A DNA stretch of 64,000 nucleotides from NCBI RefSeq assembly GCF_013409625.1, contig NZ_JACCBF010000001.1, positions 1,615,001-1,679,000 of the forward strand. The letters are read 5' to 3'. This DNA comes from Nocardioides kongjuensis (GTDB taxonomy: Bacteria; Actinomycetota; Actinomycetes; Propionibacteriales; Nocardioidaceae). The notes beneath the pieces are model-generated. The model was not told the origin of the DNA. It worked only from the letters and a program-made list of their open reading frames with translations, and ran no database searches. Both the position numbers and the translations under genes were made by a program. Below, piece after piece: positions 22,218-32,296 of this stretch. How positions within the stretch are numbered: position 1 is the first letter of the stretch; each line of letters begins with the position of its first letter.

Positions 22218-23468
22218 ATGCAGCACCACCCCCCTGCGCCGTCGTCGGTCGCGCGCAACAAGCTCGCTGCGCGCCTGCGCGAGGCGGTCGCCGCCTGGGG
22301 CGAGCCCCTGTCCACCCCGGTGTTCGTCGTCGACCTCGACGCGTTCGACGCCAATGCGGCCGACCTGGCCCGCCGCGCCGGCGGGACGCCGATCCGGGTC
22401 GCGTCGAAGTCGATCCGGGTCCCGGCGCTGGTGAGCCGGGCGCTGGCGGCGGACGGCTTCGCCGGGGTGCTCGCCTACACCCTCGCCGAGGCGCTGTGGC
22501 TGGCCGACGAGGACGTCTGCGACGACGTCGTGGTCGCCTACCCGAGCGTCGACCGGGGTGCCCTGGCCACCCTGGTCGCCTCGCCGCGGGCGGCCTCGCG
22601 GATCACGATCATGGTCGACGACGTCGCCCACCTGGACCTCGTCGACAGCCTGCGGGCCTCGACCGCGGTGCCGGTGCGGGTGGCGATCGACGTCGACGCC
22701 GGGCTGCGCTGGGGCGGGCAGGCGGTCGGTCCCAAGCGCTCCCCCCTGTACGACCTCGGCGCGATCACGTCGCTGGCCCGGACCGTGATCGACCGGCCCG
22801 GGTTCCAGCTGGTCGGCGTGATGACCTACGAGGGCCAGGTGGCCGGCGTACCGGACGCGGTGCCGCACCAGCGGGCGAGGTCGGCGATCGTGCGCAGGCT
22901 CAAGCAGCTCTCCGTCGCCCAGCTGCACGTGCGCCGCGCGGCGATCGTCGAGGCGCTCGACGCGCTCGAGGGGTACGGCGACTTCACCGGCCTCGGGTTC
23001 TGGAACGCCGGTGGCTCGGGCTCGATCGAGTCGTCGGCGGCCGACCCGGTCGTGACCGAGGTGACCGCCGGCTCGGGCCTGCTGGCGCCCACGCTGTTCG
23101 ACCACTACGAGTCCTTCTCCCCCACCCCGGCAGCCTTCTTCGGCCTCCCGGTCACCCGACGACCCTCGGCGGACGTGGCGACCGTGCACGGGGGCGGGCT
23201 GATCGCGTCGGGTCCGACGGGCGCCGACCGGGCGCCGACGCCGTGGGCGCCGGCCGGGTTGAGCCTGACCGGCCTCGAGGGCGCCGGTGAGGTGCAGACC
23301 CCGCTGGTCGGCGCCAACGCCGGACGGCTCGCGATCGGGGACCTCGTGTGGTTCCGGCACGCGAAGTCCGGCGAGCCCTTCGAGCACGGCCGCACCGCGC
23401 TGCTCCTGCAGGGCGAGCGGTTCGTCGAGGAGGTCCCGACCTACCGTGGCCACGGCCTCGCCTTCTGA
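22218..23468 (+). CDS. PLP fold-type III amino acid aldolase/deaminase (D-threonine aldolase-like)
   Basis: 416 residues with an alanine-racemase-like N-terminal barrel and a C-terminal D-serine-dehydratase-like domain. The PLP Lys is in TPIRVASKSIRVP, directly after the first strand (STPVFVVDLDAFD). The C-terminal domain carries the family's metal-site region around YRGHGLAF, with His near the end. The usual activity is D-threonine/D-serine cleavage or deamination; the exact substrate is open. ATG at 22218. It overlaps the following kinase gene by 23 bases. Confidence 0.82.
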   Translation: MQHHPPAPSSVARNKLAARLREAVAAWGEPLSTPVFVVDLDAFDANAADLARRAGGTPIRVASKSIRVPALVSRALAADGFAGVLAYTLAEALWLADEDVCDDVVVAYPSVDRGALATLVASPRAASRITIMVDDVAHLDLVDSLRASTAVPVRVAIDVDAGLRWGGQAVGPKRSPLYDLGAITSLARTVIDRPGFQLVGVMTYEGQVAGVPDAVPHQRARSAIVRRLKQLSVAQLHVRRAAIVEALDALEGYGDFTGLGFWNAGGSGSIESSAADPVVTEVTAGSGLLAPTLFDHYESFSPTPAAFFGLPVTRRPSADVATVHGGGLIASGPTGADRAPTPWAPAGLSLTGLEGAGEVQTPLVGANAGRLAIGDLVWFRHAKSGEPFEHGRTALLLQGERFVEEVPTYRGHGLAF

Positions 23469-23988
23469 CGTCCTCGCCGCCGCGCTGTCACGGCCACCGA
23501 CGCTCGGCGAGGGGCGGCTGATCTGCATCGACGGGCTCGCGGGATCGGGCAAGACGACCCTGGCGCGCGCGCTGGCGTCGCTGGCACCGGAGGCGGTCGT
23601 GCTCGGCACCGACGAGATGCTCGAGGGGTGGCGCGGGCTGCCCGGTCTCGGCGCCTCCGTCGACGCGCTGCTGCGCCCCCTCTCCGCCGGGCGGCCGGGG
23701 CGCTGGCGGCGGTGGGACTGGTACGCCGACGCCTGGGACGGGACCTTCGTCGTCGACCCCGGGCCGCTGCTCGTGCTCGAGGGGGTGGGGAGCGCAGCGG
23801 CGTCGTACGCATCCCTGGTGACGCTGGCGGTGTGGGTCGAGGCGGACCTCGACGTGCGGCTGGCGCGGTGGCTGGAGCGCGACGGGGAGGAGATGCGTCC
23901 GCACTGGGACGCGTGGCTGGCCGACGAGGAGGCACTGCACGCCAGGGAGGGGACGCGGGAGCGCGCGGACCTGGTCGTGCGGACATAG
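23446..23988 (+). CDS. Small P-loop kinase-like protein
   Basis: 180 residues. Walker A GLAGSGKTT at residues 30-38 and an early Asp (IDGLAGSG) resemble uridine-kinase/AAA_18-type small-molecule kinases. VVLGTDEMLEGW and LLVLEGVGSAA follow in the order of a phosphoryl-transfer enzyme. GTG at 23446 lies inside the end of the upstream gene, behind GAGGAGG; no better start exists before the P-loop. Substrate unknown. Confidence 0.75.
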   Translation: MATASPSDVLAAALSRPPTLGEGRLICIDGLAGSGKTTLARALASLAPEAVVLGTDEMLEGWRGLPGLGASVDALLRPLSAGRPGRWRRWDWYADAWDGTFVVDPGPLLVLEGVGSAAASYASLVTLAVWVEADLDVRLARWLERDGEEMRPHWDAWLADEEALHAREGTRERADLVVRT

Positions 23989-23991
23989 GGT
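23986..23991 (+). promoter_or_regulatory. Candidate leaderless promoter -10 before the epimerase gene
   Basis: TAGGGT overlaps the TAG stop of the kinase gene and lies seven bases before the GTG at 23999, the same geometry seen at several other starts in this window. Confidence 0.35.
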
Positions 23992-23998
23992 CGGGCCC

Positions 23999-24886
23999 GT
24001 GACCGCACCGACCGGCGAGCAGCACGTCCTGTCCTCCCACGGCTACCGAGCCGTCGTCACGCAGGGCAGCGGCGCTCTGCGGTCGCTGACCCACGACGGC
24101 CGTGAGCTCGTCGACGGCTTCGCGGAGGACGCGATGCCGTCGGGTGGGCGCGGGCAGCTGCTGGTGCCGTGGCCGAACCGGATTCGGGACGGGCGCTACA
24201 CCTTCGAGGGGACCACCCAGCAGCTCGCGCTGACCGAGCCGAAGCGGGGCAACGCGTCGCACGGGCTCGTGCGGTGGGTCTCGTGGACACTCGTGTCGGC
24301 CGCCGACGACCGGGTGGAGCTGTCGTACTTCCTGCCCGCGCAGACGGGCTACCCGTGGGCGCTGGCACTGACGACGACGTACGCGCTGGGGCCCGAGGGA
24401 CTGACCGTGACGCAGGCCGCGACGAACCTGGCGGCCACGGCCGCGCCGTACGCGTCGGGAGCGCACCCGTACCTGCTGGCGGGGCCGGGCCCGTGCGACG
24501 GCTGGACCGTCGGGCTGGACGCAGCGACGGTGCTGGAGGTGGACCCTGACCGGCTGCTGCCGACCGGGCGCGCGCCGGCAGACGGACTGGTCACCTCCCC
24601 GCTCGGGAGCACCGTCCTCAACCACGCGGTGACCGACCTGGCCCGTGACGCCGACGGCCGGGCGACCGTGACGCTGCGATCCGGGCAGACCGGCGTGGCG
24701 CTGTGGGTGGACGAGAACCACCGGTGGCTGCAGGTCTACACCGGCGACGACACCCCGACCCCGCGGGTGAGCGTCGCCGTCGAGCCGATGACCGCTCCGC
24801 CGGACGCGTTCAACTCCGGTGACGACCTGGTGGTGCTGGCCCCCGGGGCGTCGTACGCCGCCTCGTGGGGGATCCGGGCGCTCTAG
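23999..24886 (+). CDS. Aldose 1-epimerase family protein
   Basis: 295 residues, beta-sandwich mutarotase fold. Catalytic positions can be seen in GNASHGLVRWVSW (first His), SGAHPYLLAG (second His) and VAVEPMTAPPDAFNSG (Glu). It interconverts alpha and beta forms of a hexose; GalM-like or the glucose-6-phosphate-epimerase-like branch are both possible. GTG start at 23999. Its TAG stop interlocks with the convergent PH-domain gene stop in CTAG at 24883-24886. Confidence 0.87.
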   Translation: MTAPTGEQHVLSSHGYRAVVTQGSGALRSLTHDGRELVDGFAEDAMPSGGRGQLLVPWPNRIRDGRYTFEGTTQQLALTEPKRGNASHGLVRWVSWTLVSAADDRVELSYFLPAQTGYPWALALTTTYALGPEGLTVTQAATNLAATAAPYASGAHPYLLAGPGPCDGWTVGLDAATVLEVDPDRLLPTGRAPADGLVTSPLGSTVLNHAVTDLARDADGRATVTLRSGQTGVALWVDENHRWLQVYTGDDTPTPRVSVAVEPMTAPPDAFNSGDDLVVLAPGASYAASWGIRAL

Positions 24887-25341
24887 CCCTGGTGGGCGGC
24901 CACGACCGCGCGCAGCTCGCGGATCGCGGTGGCGGCACGCGCACCGTCGGAGGCGTGGATGCCGAGCAGGGAGACCCGCTCGTCGTCGCCGAGGTCGAGG
25001 TGCGGCCACGGTGCGCCCTGGGGGAACCGGACCGTGCCGACCTCGCTCCAGGCGAAGCGCCGGGTGCGGTAGCCGTTGACGACGGTCAGCCCGTCCTCGC
25101 GGGCGACGACCCGGGACCGGGCCAGCGCGTTGAGCAGCGCCAGGCCGATCAGGATGAAGAAGATGACGGTCGCCTTCTCCAGGTCGTTGACCGCGGCCCT
25201 GGTCTGGTCGTCGAAGCTGACCCACAACCAGGCGAAGGCGCCCACGAGGATCACCGCGAAGACCGCGGCGGCCATCCGGGGACCGAACGGCCGCCAGGTC
25301 CGCGGCAGGGTGGGCAGGCCCGACCGGTCGGGATCGGCCAT
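24883..25341 (-). CDS. PH-domain membrane protein
   Basis: 152 residues. Two hydrophobic segments (about residues 24-44 and 58-74: AAAVFAVILVGAFAWLWVSF; VIFFILIGLALLNAL) precede a C-terminal bacterial PH domain (GYRTRRFAWSEVGTVRFPQG) of the type next to hisG in many actinobacteria. Probably an integral membrane protein with a cytoplasmic PH domain; role unknown. ATG shares one base with the hisG stop (TGATG). Confidence 0.8.
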   Translation of the reverse strand: MADPDRSGLPTLPRTWRPFGPRMAAAVFAVILVGAFAWLWVSFDDQTRAAVNDLEKATVIFFILIGLALLNALARSRVVAREDGLTVVNGYRTRRFAWSEVGTVRFPQGAPWPHLDLGDDERVSLLGIHASDGARAATAIRELRAVVAAHQG

Positions 25342-26183
25342 CAGAGCCGGCAGGCGTGGATGTCGGTGGTGAGGATCGCGCGGGCGCCCAGCGCGAACAG
25401 CTCGTCCATCACCCGCTGGGCGCTGGCCCGCTGCACCATGGAGCGGACCGCGACCCAGCCCTCGCGATGCAGCGGGCTCACGGTCGGGCTCTCGATGCCG
25501 GGGGTCAGGGCGATCGCCTGCTCGACCTTCTCGGCGCGGATGTCGTAGTCCATCATCACGTACGCGCGGGCGACCAGGACGCCCTGCAGGCGGCGGGTGA
25601 AGACCTCGAGCGCGCTCGGGTCGGCACCCTCGCGGGTGATCATCACGCCCTCGGACTCGAGGATGACCTCGCCGAAGACCTCCAGGCCCGCTGCGCGCAG
25701 GGTGGAGCCGGTCTCGACGACGTCGGCGATCACGTCGGCCACACCGAGCTGGATGCTGGTCTCGACCGCGCCGTCGAGGCGGACGACCGAGGCCTCGATG
25801 CCACGCTCGGCGAGGTAGCGCTTGACCACGCCTTCGTACGACGTCGCGATCCGCATGCCCGCGAGGTCCTCGATCTTCTCGGCGGTGCCGGGGCGCGCAG
25901 CGAAGCGGAACTTCGAGCGCCCGAAGCCGAGCTGGAGCGACTCGGCCGCAGCCGAGTGCGAGTCGAGGAGCAGGTCGCGGCCGGTGATGCCGGCGTCGAG
26001 GGTGCCCTCGCCGACGTACAGCGCGATGTCGCGCGGACGCAGGTAGAAGAACTCGACCTCGTTGTCCGGGTCGATCTTGGTGAGCTGCTTGGAGTCCAGG
26101 CGCTGGGCGTAGCCCGCCTCGCGGAGCATGCCGGAGGCAGCCTCGGACAGGGCCCCCTTGTTGGGGACGGCGATCTTGAGCAT
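25341..26183 (-). CDS. hisG: ATP phosphoribosyltransferase, long form
   Basis: 280 residues; first committed step of histidine synthesis, joining ATP and PRPP. Starts MLKIAVPNKGALSEAA. The PRPP loop region DVIADVVETGSTLRAAGL is intact. Residues from about 210 form the regulatory ACT-like domain of the long form, so inhibition by histidine is expected. Ten bases separate it from hisE, the second enzyme; the remaining his genes are not in the window. Confidence 0.97.
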   Translation of the reverse strand: MLKIAVPNKGALSEAASGMLREAGYAQRLDSKQLTKIDPDNEVEFFYLRPRDIALYVGEGTLDAGITGRDLLLDSHSAAAESLQLGFGRSKFRFAARPGTAEKIEDLAGMRIATSYEGVVKRYLAERGIEASVVRLDGAVETSIQLGVADVIADVVETGSTLRAAGLEVFGEVILESEGVMITREGADPSALEVFTRRLQGVLVARAYVMMDYDIRAEKVEQAIALTPGIESPTVSPLHREGWVAVRSMVQRASAQRVMDELFALGARAILTTDIHACRL

Positions 26184-26193
26184 GTGCGTTACC

Positions 26194-26457
26194 TCAGAGG
26201 TGTGCGTAGACGTCGTCGAGCGAGAGGCCGCTCGCGATCATGAGGACCTGGGCGTGGTACAGCAGCTGGCTGATCTCCAGGGCCGTGGCGTCCTTGCCCT
26301 CGTGCTCGGCGGCCATCCAGGACTCAGCGGCCTCCTCGATCAGCTTCTTGCCGATCGCATGGACGCCGGCGTCGAGCTGCCGGACCGTGCCGGATCCCTC
26401 GGGCCGCGTCTGTGCCTTCTCGCTGAGCTCTGCGAACAGCTCGTCGAACGTCTTCAC
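26194..26457 (-). CDS. hisE: Phosphoribosyl-ATP pyrophosphatase
   Basis: 87 residues, all-alpha MazG-like fold. Hydrolyses phosphoribosyl-ATP to phosphoribosyl-AMP. Carries the metal-binding EExxE-type helix in [21 protein letters not shown] start at 26455-26457. Stands alone (not fused to HisI), as usual in actinobacteria. Placed directly before hisG and 45 bases after ribH with no clear terminator between. Confidence 0.96.
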   Translation of the reverse strand: MKTFDELFAELSEKAQTRPEGSGTVRQLDAGVHAIGKKLIEEAAESWMAAEHEGKDATALEISQLLYHAQVLMIASGLSLDDVYAHL

Positions 26458-26502
26458 GGGAGGTCAGCCTACGGCGTGGCCGCAGCCCGACCGCCGCCGG
26501 TC

Positions 26503-26991
26503 TCAGCCCGTGTAGCCGCGCGAGCGGATCCTCTTCAGCGTGGCCGCGGTCTGCAGGGCCGCCGAGGCGGCCTCGTAGCCCTTGTCCTCGCAGGATCCCT
26601 CGAGGCCGGCGCGGTCCAGCGCCTGGGCCTCGTCGTCGCAGGTGAGGACGCCGAACCCGATCGGGGTGTGGTGGTCGAGCGAGACCCGGGTCAGGCCGTC
26701 GGTGGCGGCACTGCAGACGTACTCGAAGTGCGGCGTGCCGCCGCGGATGACCACGCCGAGCGCGATCACGGCGTCGTACGACGGCGCGAGGGCCGCCGCG
26801 GTGACGGGCAGCTCGAAGGTGCCGGGGACCCGGACGACGACGGGCGCCTCGACCCGATGGTCGGCGAACGCGCGCTGGGCGCCGGCGATGAGGCCGTCCA
26901 TGACCTCGGTGTGCCAGCTCGCCGCGACGACCGCGACCCGCAGGTCGTGGCAGTCGGTGGGGGCGATGTCGGGGGCGCCGTGTCCGGCCAT
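26503..26991 (-). CDS. ribH: 6,7-dimethyl-8-ribityllumazine synthase
   Basis: 162 residues, icosahedral-forming family. Condenses the ribitylamino-uracil with 3,4-dihydroxy-2-butanone 4-phosphate. Motifs: [15 protein letters not shown] near the N-terminus, [14 protein letters not shown], and [16 protein letters not shown], where the His is catalytic. Last riboflavin gene of the operon, one base after the ribBA stop. Confidence 0.97.
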   Translation of the reverse strand: MAGHGAPDIAPTDCHDLRVAVVAASWHTEVMDGLIAGAQRAFADHRVEAPVVVRVPGTFELPVTAAALAPSYDAVIALGVVIRGGTPHFEYVCSAATDGLTRVSLDHHTPIGFGVLTCDDEAQALDRAGLEGSCEDKGYEAASAALQTAATLKRIRSRGYTG

Positions 26992-26992
26992 G

Positions 26993-28231
<1,239 letters not shown>

Positions 28232-28232
28232 G

Positions 28233-28865
28233 TCAGTTCTCCTCGCTGCTGGCGCTGCTGGCGCTGGGGGTGCTGGTGTAGGCACGGACGAGCTTCTCGA
28301 CGTGCTTGGCGATGACGTCGACCTCGAGGTTGACCTGGTCGCCGACGGCACGGAAGCCGAGCGTGGTCCGGGCCAGGGTCTCGGGGATCAGGCTGACCGT
28401 GAAGGTGTGGTCTCCGGCCTCGACGACGGTGAGCGAGGTGCCGTCGACGGTGATCGAGCCCTTGTCGACGAGGTAGCGGCCGAGCTCGGCGGGCATCTTG
28501 ATCTCGACGAGCTCCCAGTGCTCGCTGGGCGTGCGGGCGACGACCTCGCCGACGGCGTCGACGTGGCCCTGCACGACGTGGCCGCCCAGGCGCTTCTCGG
28601 CGGTGACCGCCCGCTCGAGGTTGACCCGGTCACCCACGTCGAGCCGACCGGTCGTGGTCTTGGCGAGGGTCTCGGCCATCACGTCGGCGGTCCAGGTCGT
28701 GTCGGTGCGCTCGGCGACGGTCAGGCAGCAGCCGTTGACGGCGATCGAGTCACCGAGGCCGGCGTCGGACAGCGTCACGTCGGAGGCGATGGTGAGCCGG
28801 ATGGCGTCCCCCTGGTCCTCGACGGCGGTGACGGTGCCGAGCTCCTCGACGATGCCGGTGAACAT
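28233..28865 (-). CDS. ribE: Riboflavin synthase alpha chain
   Basis: 210 residues made of two lumazine-binding repeats. The first opens [25 protein letters not shown] and [13 protein letters not shown] are the paired substrate-site signatures. Dismutates two lumazines to riboflavin. The start shares one base with the ribD stop. A Ser-rich tail (about 12 residues) follows the second domain. Confidence 0.96.
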   Translation of the reverse strand: MFTGIVEELGTVTAVEDQGDAIRLTIASDVTLSDAGLGDSIAVNGCCLTVAERTDTTWTADVMAETLAKTTTGRLDVGDRVNLERAVTAEKRLGGHVVQGHVDAVGEVVARTPSEHWELVEIKMPAELGRYLVDKGSITVDGTSLTVVEAGDHTFTVSLIPETLARTTLGFRAVGDQVNLEVDVIAKHVEKLVRAYTSTPSASSASSEEN

Positions 28866-29926
28866 CAGGCGGTTCCTTCCTTGTCCCGGCCCTTGGTGGG
28901 CCTCATGATCATGCGCACGTTGGCCTCGGCGCCCTCGCCGACGACGGTGGTGTCGACGAGCCGGAGGTGCAACGCGTCGGCGATGGTGCCGATTCCGAGG
29001 TCGCCGACAGCCGAGCGGCCGGAGCCGAGCAGCATCGGGGCGACGTAGGCGACGACCTCGTCGACGAGCCCCGCCTGCAGGAAGGCAGCAGCCAGGGTCG
29101 GCCCGCCCTCGAGGAAGACGTGGTGGCGGTCGTGGTCGGCGTACAGGGTGCGGAGTGCCTCTGCGGGGTCCTGCGTGCGCAGGTGCACGGTGGGCGCGGC
29201 GTCGTCGAACACGCGGCGGTCCTCGGGGAGGTCGCGCTCCCCCATCACGACGCGCAACGGCTGCTCGCCGACCGGCTGGTCGTCGTCGCCGCGGACGGTG
29301 AGCTGCGGGTCGTCGACCTCGACGGTGTTGGTGCCGACGAGCATGGTGTCGCACAGGCCGCGCAGCAGGTGCGTGTCGCGGCGCGCGGCCGGCGAGGAGA
29401 CCCACCGCGACGTGCCGTCGGCGGCGGCGCTGCGCCCGTCGAGGGTGGTCGCGAACTTCCAGGTGACGAAGGGCCGGCCGTTGCGGTGCGCGAACGTCCA
29501 GGACCGGTTGACCTCGGCGGCCTCGTCGGCGAGCAGGCCGGCGTCGACCTCGATGCCCGCCTCCAGCAGTGTCTCCATGCCGCCCGCGGCCTGAGGGTTC
29601 GGGTCGCGCTGGGCGATGACCACACGCGCGACGCCGGCGGCGATCAGCGCCCGGGAGCAGGGCCCGGTGCGCCCGGTGTGGTTGCACGGCTCCAGCGTCA
29701 CGACCGCGGTCGCACCGCGAGCCAGCTCGCCGGCCACCTTCAGCGCCTCGACCTCGGCGTGCGGCGTACCGGCGCCGTGGTGGTAGCCCTCGCCGACGAT
29801 GCTGCCGTCGGGTCCGAGCAGGACGCAGCCCACCCGCGGGTTGGGGTGCAGCGGCACCCCGGGGGTCACTGCCAGCGCGAGCGCACGACGCATCGCGTCG
29901 TACTCACGGGTGAAGCTCTCCGTCAC
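28865..29926 (-). CDS. ribD: Bifunctional riboflavin deaminase/reductase
   Basis: 353 residues. The N-terminal deaminase has the zinc motif HAEVEAL with PCNHTGRTGPC; the C-terminal reductase domain starts near PFVTWKFATTLDGRSAA. Catalyses the second and third steps of riboflavin synthesis. GTG at 29924-29926 has GAGAGG nine bases upstream; the open frame reaching 30109 runs into riboswitch sequence and is not coding. First gene behind the FMN riboswitch. Confidence 0.95.
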   Translation of the reverse strand: MTESFTREYDAMRRALALAVTPGVPLHPNPRVGCVLLGPDGSIVGEGYHHGAGTPHAEVEALKVAGELARGATAVVTLEPCNHTGRTGPCSRALIAAGVARVVIAQRDPNPQAAGGMETLLEAGIEVDAGLLADEAAEVNRSWTFAHRNGRPFVTWKFATTLDGRSAAADGTSRWVSSPAARRDTHLLRGLCDTMLVGTNTVEVDDPQLTVRGDDDQPVGEQPLRVVMGERDLPEDRRVFDDAAPTVHLRTQDPAEALRTLYADHDRHHVFLEGGPTLAAAFLQAGLVDEVVAYVAPMLLGSGRSAVGDLGIGTIADALHLRLVDTTVVGEGAEANVRMIMRPTKGRDKEGTA

Positions 29927-30022
29927 CGGCCACCGCCTCTCGTCGTCCTGGACGCGGACTCCGGGGCTTGCCTGGCGTACGGCGGGCGCCCACTGCGGGG
30001 CGTCCGTCGGACACTCGTGCGT

Positions 30023-30142
30023 GCACTTCCCATCCGGACTTTGACCGTCGGTCCAGGAGTTCCACCTGGTCAACCGATCACTGGCTGCGATCGGGTCGCG
30101 GACTGTCACCGCCGGTTCGGATTTTCACCGACCCCAGAGCAC
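30023..30142 (-). ncRNA. FMN riboswitch (RFN element) of the rib operon
   Basis: On the minus strand the conserved RFN blocks appear in order: GGGGTCGGTGAAAATCCGAA, CCGGCGGTGACAGTCCGCGA, a variable stem, CAGGTGGAACTCCTGGACCG, and AAAGTCCGGATGGGAAG. This is the known aptamer that binds FMN. About 95 bases separate it from ribD; a GC-rich imperfect stem follows but no U-run is visible, so control of translation is more likely than termination. Confidence 0.95.
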
Positions 30143-30225
30143 GCGAGCTCTTGGGATCCATGGTGGCACACCGCGACACGCCGTGCGCCGTGGGTCCGGT
30201 CACTGGGACCTCCTGGCGGCCTCGG

Positions 30226-30231
30226 TAGCGT
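30226..30231 (+). promoter_or_regulatory. Candidate leaderless promoter -10 of the cupin gene
   Basis: TAGCGT lies exactly six bases before the ATG at 30238, so transcription would begin at the start codon. No Shine-Dalgarno sequence precedes this gene, which fits. Confidence 0.5.
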
Positions 30232-30237
30232 CGCTGC

Positions 30238-30732
30238 ATGTCGTATCCCCCACCCCTCCACGACGGCGACGGCGAGGTCTCGGCCCGGGTGCGTCCCGGC
30301 ACCGACGGCCCCGACCTCGTCTACCCCAACGGCAACCGGGTCCACTACCTGGCCCGCGGCGAGGCGACCGGCGGCCTGTTCGGCCTCTACCGCTGGGAGT
30401 TCTCCGAGGCGGTCAGCGGACCGGGCCCGCACTTCCACCGCAGCATGGCGGAGTCCTTCTACGTCCTCGAGGGCGAGGTCCGGATCCACACGGGCGCCGA
30501 GTGGGTGACGGCGCGGCCGGGCGACTTCCTGCACGTGCCGCCCGGCGGGATCCACGGCTTCCGCAACGAGTCCGGCGCCCCGGCGTCGATGCTGCTGCAC
30601 TTCGCGCCGGGCGCGCCGCGGGAGCCCTACTTCGAGGGTCTCGACCGGCTGGCCCGGGGTGAGGAGTGGACCCCGGAGGAGTACGACGCGTTCATGCGCG
30701 AGCACGACAACGTGTGGGTCGAGGAGTCGTAG
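30238..30732 (+). CDS. Cupin-domain protein
   Basis: 164 residues with one cupin_2 barrel. Metal-site motifs are GPGPHFHRSMAESFYVLEGE and the second motif PGDFLHVPPGGIHGFRN. Such small cupins may be dioxygenases, isomerases or sensors; no partner gene reveals its role. It diverges from the rib operon and converges on ltp2 with a five-base gap. Confidence 0.82.
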   Translation: MSYPPPLHDGDGEVSARVRPGTDGPDLVYPNGNRVHYLARGEATGGLFGLYRWEFSEAVSGPGPHFHRSMAESFYVLEGEVRIHTGAEWVTARPGDFLHVPPGGIHGFRNESGAPASMLLHFAPGAPREPYFEGLDRLARGEEWTPEEYDAFMREHDNVWVEES

Positions 30733-30737
30733 GGCCC

Positions 30738-31910
30738 TCAGGCCGACAGGATCAGCCCGCTCGTCGGCACGCCGGTGCCGGCGGTGACCAGCACGTGGTG
30801 CGCGTCGGCGACCGGGTTGACCGAGGTGCCGCGCACCTGGCGCACGCCCTCGGCGATGCCGTTCATCCCGTGGATGTAGGCCTCGCCGAGCTGGCCGCCG
30901 TGGGTGTTGACGGGCAGCCGGCCACCGAGCTCGATGGCGCCGTCCTTCACGAAGTCCTTGGCCTCACCGCGGCCGCAGAACCCGAGCTCCTCGAGCTGCA
31001 TGAGGACGTACGGCGTGAAGTGGTCGTAGAGCACGGCCATCGGCATGTCGGCGGGGGTGAGGCCGGACTGCTTCCACAGCTCACGACCGACGACGCCGAT
31101 CTCCGGGATCCCGATGTCGTCGCGGTAGTAGGACGTCATCACGAACTGGTCCCTGCCCGAGCCCTGTGCGGCGGCGGTGATGTACGCCGGCCTCTGGGCC
31201 AGGTCGCGGGCCCGCTCCGCCGAGACGACGACGAGGGCGACCGCGCCGTCGGACTCCTGGCAGCAGTCGAGCAGGTGCAGCGGGTCGGCGATCATCCGGG
31301 ACGCCTGGTGGTCCTCGAGGGTGATCGGCCTGCCGTAGAAGAACGCGGCCGGGTTGGTGGCGGCGTGCCTGCGGTCGGCGACGGCGACGCGGCCGAAGTC
31401 CTCGGAGGTGGCGCCGTACTCGTGCATGTAGCGACGCGCCTGCATGGCGACCGTGGCGGCCGGCGTCGACAGGCCGAGCGGGTAGGTCCAGGCGTTGTCG
31501 AGGCCGTTGGTGTTGACCTGCGCGGCGGCCCAGCTGGACACCTGGCCGAACCGGTCGCCGGAGCGCTCGTTGAAGCCGCGGTAGGCGACGACGACGTCGG
31601 CGACGCCCGTGGCGACCGCCATCGCGGCCTGCTGGACGGTGGCGCAGGCCGCCCCGCCGCCGTAGTTGATCCGGCTGAAGAAGCGCAGCTCGGGGATGCC
31701 GAGCTCGCGGGCCACCGCGATCTCGGACGAGGTGTCCATGGTGAAGGTGACCAGGCCGTCGACGTCGGCGGGCGTGAGGCCACAGTCGGCGAGGGCGTGG
31801 CGCACGGCCTCGACGGAGAGCTGGAGCTCGGAGCGGCCGGACTCCTTGGAGAACTCGGTCGCGCCGATGCCGGCGATGGCGGCCTTGCCGGAGAGGGTGC
31901 GCTCGCTCAT
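30738..31910 (-). CDS. ltp2: Ltp2-type steroid side-chain aldolase (thiolase fold)
   Basis: 390 residues, matching Ltp2 (about 386 in M. tuberculosis). Members perform the retro-aldol cleavage of the 17-hydroxy-C22-CoA steroid, releasing propionyl-CoA. Thiolase-fold signatures include NYGGGAACATVQQAA and LPVNTHGGQLGEAYIHGMNG. It ends an operon with ChsH1 and a DUF35 protein, the known functional partners, in the same order as the mycobacterial igr operon. The ATG overlaps the chsH1 stop (ATGA). Without that context it would be called a generic acetyl-CoA acetyltransferase. Confidence 0.88.
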   Translation of the reverse strand: MSERTLSGKAAIAGIGATEFSKESGRSELQLSVEAVRHALADCGLTPADVDGLVTFTMDTSSEIAVARELGIPELRFFSRINYGGGAACATVQQAAMAVATGVADVVVAYRGFNERSGDRFGQVSSWAAAQVNTNGLDNAWTYPLGLSTPAATVAMQARRYMHEYGATSEDFGRVAVADRRHAATNPAAFFYGRPITLEDHQASRMIADPLHLLDCCQESDGAVALVVVSAERARDLAQRPAYITAAAQGSGRDQFVMTSYYRDDIGIPEIGVVGRELWKQSGLTPADMPMAVLYDHFTPYVLMQLEELGFCGRGEAKDFVKDGAIELGGRLPVNTHGGQLGEAYIHGMNGIAEGVRQVRGTSVNPVADAHHVLVTAGTGVPTSGLILSA

Positions 31911-32296
31911 GCGGCCACCTTGACCGTGCCGATGACGTGGTCGCCGAGCGAGACCGAGCCGACGACCTCGATCGTCGCGACGCCGTCCTCCACCTCGGTC
32001 ACCTCGCCGGTGAAGGTGAACGTGTCGTAGGGGTACGCCGGCGCGCCGAGCCGGATCGCGATGCCCCGGATCTGGACGTCGGGTCCGGCCCAGTCGGTGA
32101 CGTAGCGCTCGCACAGCGCCGTCGAGGTGAGGATGTTGACGAAGATGTCCTTCGAGCCGGCCGCCTGGGCGATGTCGCGGTCGTGGTGGACGTCTTGGAA
32201 GTCGCGGGTCGCGATCGCGGTCGAGACGACCAGGGTCGGCGTGATGGGCAGGCTCCACTCGGGAAGCCGCTCCCCCACCTTCAGCTCGGCGCTCAT
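31907..32296 (-). CDS. chsH1: ChsH1-type MaoC-like enoyl-CoA hydratase subunit
   Basis: 129 residues, the same length as mycobacterial ChsH1. ATRDFQDVHHDRDIA contains the hydratase Asp-His pair, and GSKDIFVNIL and RYVTDWAGP match the family closely by memory. It hydrates the C22 steroid enoyl-CoA made by ChsE1-ChsE2 and needs a second MaoC-like subunit, here encoded separately at 32679-33233. Overlaps its neighbours by four bases on both sides. Confidence 0.9.
   Translation of the reverse strand: MSAELKVGERLPEWSLPITPTLVVSTAIATRDFQDVHHDRDIAQAAGSKDIFVNILTSTALCERYVTDWAGPDVQIRGIAIRLGAPAYPYDTFTFTGEVTEVEDGVATIEVVGSVSLGDHVIGTVKVAA

Noticed and set aside
30027..30109. ribD extended to 30109
   Set aside because: That stretch is the FMN aptamer; the deaminase domain begins after GTG 29926.
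30738..31910. Calling the thiolase-fold gene a beta-oxidation thiolase
   Set aside because: Order and lengths match the igr operon with ChsH1 and DUF35, whose thiolase-fold member is the Ltp2 aldolase.
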